A stretch of DNA of 47,189 nucleotides from Micrococcaceae bacterium (GTDB taxonomy: Bacteria > Actinomycetota > Actinomycetes > Actinomycetales > Micrococcaceae), in the NCBI GenBank assembly GCA_013393415.1, contig JABXHI010000034.1, forward strand, positions 1-47,189, given 5' to 3'. Positions 40,849-47,189 of this stretch are shown here, in pieces. A program made the translations under genes and the position numbers. Below the pieces are notes generated by a model. The model was not told where the DNA came from. It saw only the letters and a program-made list of their open reading frames with translations, and did no database searches. How positions within the stretch are numbered: the stretch's first letter is position 1; each line of letters opens with the position of its first letter.

Positions 40849-42008
40849 AACTGGCAACTCGTATCGGCGCACTGACAACCGCAGGTCTCATGGCCTGCGG
40901 TTCACTGGGTGCTGCACATGCGGATGTCGTCGAGCCTGAACCCTCTGAGACTGCTGAATCACCAGAAAGTGGTGTCGACGAGCCAACGCTCGAAGCGCCA
41001 ACCGAGGCGAGCACTGAAGAATCCCCTGACCCGCCACCCGAGCCGACCCCCGGGGCATCTGACACGCCAGAGCCCACACGGGAGATGGAGTGTAGCCTGA
41101 TCGAGACAGTCGACGGTCTCGTCACCATTGAGGTTTCAGATGCCAGCCCCGGCGATGTCGTCCACGTCGGAAATACGGCAGAGACAGTGAACTCCAGCTC
41201 CGAGATTCAAATCGCCTACCAACTCGGTGAGCCGCTGGTGTTAAAGCTGCAGCAGGGTGATGAGGAGACACCAGCGCTCCAATGCGAAATCACCGTCAAT
41301 GCCGACGACGAAGATGAAGTCGATGAAGAGTCCCCCGACGAAGACGAAGAAAACGAAGAAGACGAAGAACCCTCCGACGAACCTACAGGCGGCGCAACGG
41401 ATACCCCGGAGCCCTCGCCGACAGACCCGACGACAACCGAAGAACCCGAGCCCTCGCCGACTGAGACAGAGGACCCAGAGGTCCCTGCCCCAAGCCCGAC
41501 CACACCGGATGAGACATGGCCTGAGCCGGCACCGTCGCAGCCAGTGGCTCCACCGAACACGCAGCCGGCGCCCACCTCGACCCCGGACGGCAACGACGCG
41601 GCCCCTAGTCCCCCACCGACACCGCCTACGGATGCATCATCTGGGCCCGTAGAGCGCGATATTCGCCCGTTCACCTCGAACCCGCGCCGCCTGCTCTCAC
41701 AGCTGTGGGGCACCGACTCCAATAATGGGTCGCGGCTCATCATGCCTGGACCCCGGGATGCCGATGAAACACCTGCCCTGGAAACGCTGCCACCGGTTTC
41801 GGAAGATGAACTAAACGCCATCAAAGCCGAACGGGCCTCGCCTGACCGCAATGCAACCGGGTCACCGCAGGACGCAGCACTCGACGCCGACGTCGATGAA
41901 CGCCTGTCAGGCACCGGTTCCTGGTGGCTACTCACCGGTATAGCCGGTCTCGTGTGTCTCAGCGCGGGCATCTGGTGGATTGTCGCCCGTCGCAAACCCG
42001 AACACTAA
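40845..42008 (+). CDS. Pro-rich wall-anchored surface protein, coupled to cspA
   Basis: A 387-residue exported protein. A signal peptide (about 1-26, ending AHA), then an acidic Pro/Glu/Thr linker, a small beta-domain with two cysteines (about 84-152: [11 protein letters not shown]... and LQCEITV), a Glu/Asp- and Pro/Thr/Ser-rich stalk (about 155-270), and LSGTG (354-358) before a helix and RRKPEH tail, a variant sortase signal. The function is not recognised. Overlapping cspA by 4 bases means its synthesis is tied to it. The convergent MFS gene ends 4 bases into its 3' end. Confidence 0.75.
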   Translation: MKLATRIGALTTAGLMACGSLGAAHADVVEPEPSETAESPESGVDEPTLEAPTEASTEESPDPPPEPTPGASDTPEPTREMECSLIETVDGLVTIEVSDASPGDVVHVGNTAETVNSSSEIQIAYQLGEPLVLKLQQGDEETPALQCEITVNADDEDEVDEESPDEDEENEEDEEPSDEPTGGATDTPEPSPTDPTTTEEPEPSPTETEDPEVPAPSPTTPDETWPEPAPSQPVAPPNTQPAPTSTPDGNDAAPSPPPTPPTDASSGPVERDIRPFTSNPRRLLSQLWGTDSNNGSRLIMPGPRDADETPALETLPPVSEDELNAIKAERASPDRNATGSPQDAALDADVDERLSGTGSWWLLTGIAGLVCLSAGIWWIVARRKPEH

Positions 42009-43279
42009 TTCCCCGAAGTCCTCAGTGGGTTGCGGCCGGTCCGTCTGCTGATCAACCGTTCTGCTCCCGAGACACCCAACACAGCACAGGCGAACCACAC
42101 ACCGCCGGCTGGCCCGACCGGCCCGGCAACCACGCTGGCCGCAATCGGCAACACCACTTGGCCAACCCGATTACCCATGAGCCGCAGAGCCAATGCTGGC
42201 CCCCGCCATGACCGCGGTACAGCCTGAGAAATCATCGTCATGGTCATCGGTTGACCCACACCAAGCGTGAAACCACCCACCGACATGAAAATAAATGCTG
42301 CGACCACGCCGGGCGTTCCTAGCCCGAGCACGAGCGGGACCACCGCTATCGTGGCGCCAGAAACGAGCAGGGCCACCAGCACCAAAACATTACGCGAAAA
42401 ACGTGCTGACAACGGTTGGATAAAGATTCGTGAGATGACCGAGGTGGCCCCACGGGCTGCCAGCAGAGCACCGATAACCATCGGAGAGACGCCCATGGAT
42501 TCACCCACGAGTGGCATAAAGGCCACTAAAATATCCAGGATGGCAAGCAACGCCAGTGCAGCCAGCATATGCGAAGCAACTCCTGGCATTTTCAAAATAT
42601 TGAATGCTGACGGCTTGGTGCCTGGTTCAACCACCACGATGTCTTGGGTCTGCGTGACGGGTGATTGTTGCGAGGCTCGCATGGTGTAGAGCACCGGCAC
42701 CGCGATGATTGAGGTGATCGCACCAATCCATAAGGCGAGGTTCACACTGAATATGAAGTCGTCCCCACCGGCCTGGGTTTGGGTCAGCGATGTATCGCCC
42801 AAAATGATGCCGGATAGTAACGGCCCCAGCATCTGTCCCACCGAAAATGAGGCGGTGAACCAACCAAAATTTGCATCCATTTGTGTGGCACTCGATCGTC
42901 TGGCGATCATACTTTGACCGCCAATAGTAAACATCAGGTGCCCAACCCCGAGCACAGCAGATGCGATCATCAGTTGGACGATATGGTCGGTCAGCGCCAA
43001 ATATGCGGCACCGATCGCCAGAATGAGGATACCGAGGATCACGAAATTTCGTGGTGATTTCAATCGAGATTGTAACCGGCCAAATGGTAGTGCCAGGAAC
43101 AGCGGCAACAGCGCATAGGCCGCGGTTGCGATACCAATTTCTGTCTCACCCCAGCCAAGCGAAATCAACTTATAACTGGTGACCGGTCGAACCAGATTGG
43201 CAGTTGTCTGGGTGAGTACCCCCGCAGCAACCATGAGCCATAACCAGCCCGGTAAGGCACTCTTGACCATTTTCATCAT
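42005..43279 (-). CDS. MFS transporter
   Basis: A 424-residue transporter with twelve helices; the loop LPFGRLQSRLKSPRN corresponds to motif A (GxLxDRxGRR/K) in degenerate form. It is divergent from the MarR gene at 43397 (117 bases between), a layout common for a regulator and its drug efflux target. ATG at 43279 has no clear Shine-Dalgarno; other ATGs follow in the first four codons. The substrate is unknown. Confidence 0.85.
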   Translation of the reverse strand: MMKMVKSALPGWLWLMVAAGVLTQTTANLVRPVTSYKLISLGWGETEIGIATAAYALLPLFLALPFGRLQSRLKSPRNFVILGILILAIGAAYLALTDHIVQLMIASAVLGVGHLMFTIGGQSMIARRSSATQMDANFGWFTASFSVGQMLGPLLSGIILGDTSLTQTQAGGDDFIFSVNLALWIGAITSIIAVPVLYTMRASQQSPVTQTQDIVVVEPGTKPSAFNILKMPGVASHMLAALALLAILDILVAFMPLVGESMGVSPMVIGALLAARGATSVISRIFIQPLSARFSRNVLVLVALLVSGATIAVVPLVLGLGTPGVVAAFIFMSVGGFTLGVGQPMTMTMISQAVPRSWRGPALALRLMGNRVGQVVLPIAASVVAGPVGPAGGVWFACAVLGVSGAERLISRRTGRNPLRTSGN

Positions 43280-43396
43280 ATCGAGAGCGTACCCCTATCT
43301 TCGATTCCACCACGAAGTGCAACAGCCGGCGAGGGTCGAACAGTAGGGTTATAGACAACGACGTATCGCAACCGCACATACCCTTGAGGTGACACT

Positions 43397-43891
43397 ATGG
43401 CTTTTCCTTCCGCTCGGCGATCTGGCACTGAGGTCGGACACCGCGGCGCATCGCCGCTTCGTGCCGCTCAAGATTCGCCGCTAGGGTCACCACTGTTCTT
43501 CTACCTGTCACAAATGGAACACGTGTTTCGCACTGAGCTGTCTGCAGCGCTGACCGAATGTGAGCTGGACCTTCGACAATATTCGACACTTGCGTTCATT
43601 GCCGATGGCCACACGCCGACACAGCACGAGTTGGCTCAGATTCTGCATCTTGATCCATCGCAGGTCGTCACATTGTCGAAAAGCTTGGAAGCCAGAGGGT
43701 TGCTGGTCCGTCAGACCCTCCCCACGGATCGACGCGCCAAGGCGCTAGGCATCACTGAAGCCGGTCGTGCTATCTATTCCGATGCCGTGAAGAGCGTGCG
43801 GAGCATCGAAGAATCGCTGACCGCATCGTTATCTCGTCGGGACCACAACGCACTGAAGTCTTTTCTCGAACGGATTCTCCCGCTGTCTTAA
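43397..43891 (+). CDS. MarR-family regulator, divergent from the MFS gene
   Basis: A 164-residue winged-helix protein: LRQYSTLAFIADGHTPTQHELAQILHLDPSQVVTLSKSLE (about 56-95) contains the HTH, and GLLVRQTLPTDRRAKALGITEAG (about 97-119) the wing. It probably controls the divergent MFS transporter. GAGGTGACACT lies before the ATG. A bidirectional hairpin follows the stop. Confidence 0.9.
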   Translation: MAFPSARRSGTEVGHRGASPLRAAQDSPLGSPLFFYLSQMEHVFRTELSAALTECELDLRQYSTLAFIADGHTPTQHELAQILHLDPSQVVTLSKSLEARGLLVRQTLPTDRRAKALGITEAGRAIYSDAVKSVRSIEESLTASLSRRDHNALKSFLERILPLS

Positions 43892-43895
43892 CGAA

Positions 43896-43926
43896 ATATT
43901 GTCAGGTTCAACGAACCAGACAATAT
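43896..43926. terminator. Bidirectional terminator between marR and M23 genes
   Basis: 43896-43909 pairs with 43913-43926 over 14 positions with one mismatch, and an AAC loop. It serves two convergent genes. Confidence 0.8.
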
Positions 43927-43942
43927 CGAAGAGTTTTGTGAA

Positions 43943-44806
43943 CTAGTCGGCGCTCGAGACGGTGTATAGCCGTTTCTCAGATGCGTCGTCAGCGGACTGT
44001 GATGGCAAGTAATACTCGGGGTCCACCCATTTGTCATTCACTTTGACTTCGAAATGAATGTGTGGCCCGGTGGAGTTACCAGTCGATCCGGCCAGCGCGA
44101 TGGTGTCGCCCTGCGATACAGTCTCGCCAACCCCGACACTGAGCTGAGAGTTGTGGCTATACGCGGTAATGACGCCGTTGCCGTGGTCGATTTCTACACG
44201 GTTACCACCGGTGCTGTGCACACCTGCGAAGCTCACGGTTCCTGCTTCTGTGGCTTTGACCGGGGTACCACTTGGGACTGGGAAGTCGGTGCCAACGTGA
44301 AACTGCGTACCGGCACCCGTGGGGTTGCTGCGCATGCCGAAGGTCGACGAGGTGCGAGTGGATTCCGCGGGGAAACTGAGCTGCAGGTTGCCCGGCAGGT
44401 TCTTCTGGGAACCGTTGTCTGGGTTCTGTGCTTCGGCCACGGCCAGTTGACCGGCTGCAACGTCCCCTTCACCTTCTTGATGGAGGCGACCCAGACCAAC
44501 TTGTGAAGCGGCCATTTCGTCGGTCATTTTCGCAACAACACGCTCGTCGCCGCCGGAGATGGCAGCGGGAATGACGGTGGTCTGTCGTGGTGCTTCCTCA
44601 ACGGATGCGCCTGCAGCATCTGCATGGGCGGTCTCGCCAAATGCAAAGAGGTCGCCTTCAGCTACGGCGTTGCCGCCGAAAGTCACTGCAGCAGACGACA
44701 CCGCAACTGCTATGCCTGCCGTGACGACGGAGGCTTTCGTGCGCTCGTTCTTTGTGCTGCCTGATTCGCGCAGCGAACGGCGTGAAGGGTATTCGGAAAC
44801 AGTCAT
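43943..44806 (-). CDS. M23-family cell-wall endopeptidase
   Basis: A 287-residue protein starting at the ATG at 44806; 44851 is a longer alternative. A basic stretch and hydrophobic segment (about 20-45) serve as signal/anchor, then a disordered linker with LHQEGEGD. The peptidase M23 domain (about 140-260) keeps the zinc ligands FHVGTDFPV (H-x3-D) and TGPHIHFEVKV (H-x-H), and TVSFAGVHSTGGNRVEIDHGNG. It cuts peptidoglycan cross-links during growth. Expression is likely from the 440-base gap upstream (44807-45246). Confidence 0.92.
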   Translation of the reverse strand: MTVSEYPSRRSLRESGSTKNERTKASVVTAGIAVAVSSAAVTFGGNAVAEGDLFAFGETAHADAAGASVEEAPRQTTVIPAAISGGDERVVAKMTDEMAASQVGLGRLHQEGEGDVAAGQLAVAEAQNPDNGSQKNLPGNLQLSFPAESTRTSSTFGMRSNPTGAGTQFHVGTDFPVPSGTPVKATEAGTVSFAGVHSTGGNRVEIDHGNGVITAYSHNSQLSVGVGETVSQGDTIALAGSTGNSTGPHIHFEVKVNDKWVDPEYYLPSQSADDASEKRLYTVSSAD

Positions 44807-45048
44807 AAGTGTGTGGTCACCAAGAAAGGGAAATCGATGATTGCTTTTCATATAGTACCGTTATCGTTTCGTTATATCCAATCGTTGCTCTCACGTGGTT
44901 GGATACCGAATCGTGAGCTCTCGGGCGGGCATACGTGATCATGGGTTGTAGCCTAATTGTGACTTTCCAACGCCTCTTTCGTGTCGCGCTCAATTGTGGA
45001 TAACCGTGTAAGCGATGAGACATCCCGGCCCTTCGATGTCATGAGTTG

Positions 45049-45180
45049 TATGATGAGCCCAACATGTCCGGCCACAAGCTGGACATGAACGTTGCCCACA
45101 ATGGTGTGTGTGACAACTCTGCTCTACATCATGGAGCGCTTCTGAGTTTTCTTGCCCGGGTTTTGCACCCGGGTCTTTGT
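45049..45180 (+). ncRNA. Possible structured leader or small RNA before aspA
   Basis: In 44807-45246 no gene is recognised. TATGAT at 45049 could start a transcript that forms ATGTCC/GGACAT and GTTG/CAAC helices and ends in CCCGGGT/ACCCGGG (45155-45161/45167-45173) followed by TCTTTGT. It may be an attenuator for aspA or an independent small RNA. The rest of the gap holds the M23 promoter region (44852-45040). Confidence 0.35.
45155..45173 (+). terminator. Hairpin before aspA
   Basis: CCCGGGT and ACCCGGG pair over 7 bases with a TTTGC loop and the tail TCTTTGT, 74 bases before the aspA ATG. It could be an attenuator. Confidence 0.6.
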
Positions 45181-45246
45181 ATGTGTCAACCGCGTTGGTG
45201 CAGTCCTACGGCAGTATGCGCCAGCGCGGATATGGATAAGTGAGTC

Positions 45247-46647
45247 ATGACTGAAGTTCAAACCCATCTACGCACCGAAACCGATCTCATCGGCCCCGTG
45301 GAACTCCCGGCCGACGTCTACTACGGTGTCAACACTGTTCGTGCAGCAGAAAACTTCCAGCTGTCGTCCACGCGCCTGGAACAATTTCCCGAGCTCATCT
45401 CCACGCTGGCAATCATCAAACAGGCGGCCGCGGCAGCGAACCGCGATGTTGGTGGCCTCGAAACGACGATTGCCGATGCGATTATTGCAGCATCGCAAGA
45501 GATCGCAGCAGGACAGTTCCACGAGCAGTTCATTTTGGACATGATTCAAGGTGGCGCAGGCACTTCGACAAACATGAACGCCAACGAGGTGATCGCCAAC
45601 CGCGCCCTAGAGCATCTCGGGCATGCCAAAGGCGACTACGACGTCCTGCATCCGCTGAACCACGTGAACATGGGCCAGTCGACCAACGATGTATACCCCA
45701 CCGCGTTGAAGCTGGCGCTACATCACATGACCGGTCCCCTGTTGGAAAACCTAGCGGTGCTGAAAAAATCATTGCGCACCAAGGCTGAAGTCTTCGACTC
45801 GACGGTCAAAATGGGGCGCACCCAGTTACAGATCGCCGTCCCGATGACACTGGGCCAAGAGTTTGCGGCGTGGGCCGTCATGATCGAACGTGCCGAAACC
45901 GGTCTGAAACGTGTTCGTTTTGATCTGCTGGAACTCAATCTGGGTGGTACCGCCATTGGTACCGGCCTCAACGCCAATCCCGGCTACCGCGAGCGCGCCA
46001 TCCACCATCTGCGTGACATCACCGGTCTCACCGGGATTGCCTCAGCTCCAGATTTGATCGCTTCTACCGCTGATACACAAATCTTCGTGGACCTGTCGAG
46101 TGCGCTCAAACGTGTGGGGACATCGATGTCGAAGATTGCCAATGACCTGCGTTTGCTGTCGTCTGGCCCGTCGGGTGGTTTCGGTGAACTCAATTTGCCT
46201 GCTCGTCAGGCCGGCTCGTCGATTATGCCGGGCAAGGTCAACCCGGTCATCCCAGAAGCTGTCAGCCAGGTAGCTTTCCAAGTGGCCGGTCACGATGCGG
46301 CAATCACCATGGCGTCCGAGGCGGGGCAACTGCAATTGAACCCATTTGAGCCGATCATGGCTCGGGGCCTTTTCGATTCGATCTCGACGCTGAGCAACGC
46401 GGCAACCATGTTTGCAGAAAAATGTATCGACGGCATCACCGCAAATGAGTCACTCATGCGAGACATTGTGGAGGGTTCAGCTGGTCTCGCCACCGTCTTC
46501 TCACCGGTGGTCGGCTACAAGGAAGCAACCGCTTTGGCGCTTGAAGCCAATGCAACCGGTGCAAAGGTGACTGACCTGGTCCTTGCAAAGGGTCTGTTGT
46601 CTCCACAACAGGTGGAGCAGCTCATCAGCGAGGCCCTGACAAACTAA
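45247..46647 (+). CDS. aspA: Aspartate ammonia-lyase
   Basis: A 466-residue member of the aspartase/fumarase superfamily that turns L-aspartate into fumarate and ammonia. The signature SSIMPGKVNPVIPE with the catalytic Ser loop, NMGQSTNDVYPTALK, MGRTQLQIAVPMTLG and GGAGTSTNMNANEVIANRA are all present. Aspartase is chosen over fumarase by the overall sequence character (LIGPVELPADVYYG, RTQLQIAVP) and the length. The stop overlaps the DMT gene's by 4 bases. Confidence 0.92.
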   Translation: MTEVQTHLRTETDLIGPVELPADVYYGVNTVRAAENFQLSSTRLEQFPELISTLAIIKQAAAAANRDVGGLETTIADAIIAASQEIAAGQFHEQFILDMIQGGAGTSTNMNANEVIANRALEHLGHAKGDYDVLHPLNHVNMGQSTNDVYPTALKLALHHMTGPLLENLAVLKKSLRTKAEVFDSTVKMGRTQLQIAVPMTLGQEFAAWAVMIERAETGLKRVRFDLLELNLGGTAIGTGLNANPGYRERAIHHLRDITGLTGIASAPDLIASTADTQIFVDLSSALKRVGTSMSKIANDLRLLSSGPSGGFGELNLPARQAGSSIMPGKVNPVIPEAVSQVAFQVAGHDAAITMASEAGQLQLNPFEPIMARGLFDSISTLSNAATMFAEKCIDGITANESLMRDIVEGSAGLATVFSPVVGYKEATALALEANATGAKVTDLVLAKGLLSPQQVEQLISEALTN

Positions 46648-47062
46648 CCAAACAGTTCGGGTGCGTACATAATGAGCACACCGGCAACCATGATCACCAG
46701 TCCGATCACTTGCAGTGGTTGGACTGGTTTTCTTGGTGCCGATAAGACGCCGAAGTGATCGACGACCAACGAGCCGGCAATAATGCCGACCTGGATGACA
46801 ATGACGGTGGCTGCCGCCCCGATCAGAGGAGACAGAAACGCGACGCCGGTGACGTAGAGCGCACCGAGCAGCCCGCCCAACCACATCCACCAGGGGTTGT
46901 GCGTTTCTGCCGCGGGTACGGTGATGCGCAGAGACGAGCGCGTGATGACCACCAACACCAGTAACGCCACGGTGCCCACAACAAACGAGATAAATCCGGC
47001 GTGGATGGCTGACCCCAGTACGCCGGTGAGTTGACCATTGACGGCGACCTGGATACCAAAGC
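46644..47062 (-). pseudogene. DMT-family (YdcZ/DUF606) transporter, cut by the IS
   Basis: About 138 residues remain: four to five helices including the conserved start of helix 2 (VNGQLTGVLGS) and GGLLGALYVTGVAFLSPLIGA. Members of this family are about 140-155 residues. The first 15-20 residues and the start codon are missing where the IS border lies at 47063. An in-frame ATG/GTG lies further on, but it would lack the first helix. The gene is therefore probably inactive, unless fused through the IS. Confidence 0.75.
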
Positions 47063-47189
47063 GGCTCTTCGGAATTTTGGGTGTAGATCGGTTTGGTGAC
47101 CGGGGTGTGTTGAAGGCATAAAAAAGTCGAGGTCTTTTCGAAGATGGAAGTGCTCAAACAACACATCTAAAGAAAGACCTCGACATGCC
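47063..47189 (-). mobile_element. End of the ISL3-like IS (right border of window)
   Basis: Exact inverted copy of 1-127, starting GGCTCTTCGG at 47063 inside the DMT gene. The 8 bases beside the IS (ACCAAAGC) differ from those at the left (ATTTAACG), so the two borders come from independent insertion events. Confidence 0.65.
47120..47184 (-). terminator. Terminator-like hairpin inside the right IS end
   Basis: Mirror copy of the hairpin at 6-70, here on the - strand: 12-bp stem and six T. Confidence 0.5.

Noticed and set aside
44852-45040. c-di-AMP (ydaO) riboswitch before the M23 gene
   Set aside because: Such elements often precede actinobacterial cell-wall hydrolases, but none of the conserved ydaO core could be found here.
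45046-45243. 65-codon frame upstream of aspA
   Set aside because: No ribosome site, runs through the hairpin and terminator and has no protein likeness.
46501-47166. Long - strand frame over the aspA end, DMT gene and IS end
   Set aside because: It is out of frame with both recognised proteins, has an Arg/His-rich random composition and is explained by codon bias of the real genes.
1-47189. Composite transposon formed by the two IS ends
   Set aside because: The 47 kb between them is ordinary chromosomal content (hisD, ribosomal genes, HU), the flanking 8-mers differ, and the IS bodies are not present.

Overview
The window is a 47 kb piece of chromosome from an actinobacterium, most likely Micrococcales/Micrococcaceae-like. 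Evidence: moderately GC-rich sequence, many GTG and TTG starts, an actinobacterial SAM-IV type riboswitch, actinobacterial forms of Dcd, CtaG/CopD, L28/L33/S14 and HU, apparent leaderless genes, and wall-anchor signals of LAxTG type. Genus cannot be fixed from the sequence. The first and last 127 bases are exact reverse complements. Both carry the same end of an insertion sequence (ISL3-like GGCTCTTC terminus) pointing inward, so the piece lies between two oppositely oriented IS copies whose bodies are outside the window.

Layout. 0.1-7.3 kb: dcd, a small CGCG-motif protein, an SDR, two small membrane proteins, an AEC carrier, an anchored extracytoplasmic protein, a flavodoxin-like protein and a thioredoxin-NHL protein. 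7.4-13.6 kb: tRNA-Gly(CCC), then the most unusual block: a CrtI-like FAD oxidoreductase, a small membrane protein, an HTTM protein, a P-loop protein and an ABC half-transporter with a degenerate nucleotide-binding domain. Both transcription units of this block are preceded by three tandem 11-bp repeats, an arrangement known for B12/light-responsive CarH/LitR (MerR-family) regulators. 13.6-21.4 kb: an HhH-GPD protein, a phosphoesterase and a lipoprotein, then a copper/haem envelope operon (His-rich membrane protein, CopC, PCuAC, Tat-exported DyP peroxidase, CopD-CtaG). 21.5-24.8 kb: HU, a membrane-anchored protein with a degenerate exonuclease fold, and rpmB-rpmG-rpsN behind a long structured leader. 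24.8-28.6 kb: MarR regulator, a thioester-domain surface adhesin and an MFS exporter.

28.7-37.9 kb: a GcvT/DmdA-like protein and P5C dehydrogenase (head to head, both looking shortened at their N-termini), a YchJ/SEC-C protein, asparaginase, an SDR, a Xi-class GST, an MBL-Usp-macrodomain operon and an MscS channel. 37.9-47.1 kb: hisD; a SAM-IV riboswitch in front of a flavin reductase and an S4 protein; a cold-shock gene overlapping a Pro-rich wall-anchored protein; a MarR-MFS pair; an M23 peptidase; aspartase behind a structured leader; and a DMT transporter cut by the right-hand IS.

The best candidates for new biology are the 7.5-13.6 kb HTTM/CrtI/P-loop block with its shared repeat operators, the membrane-bound pseudo-exonuclease, and the cold-shock/surface-protein overlap. 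No phage, CRISPR or complete mobile element is present. Function calls rest on motif reading; no database search was run.
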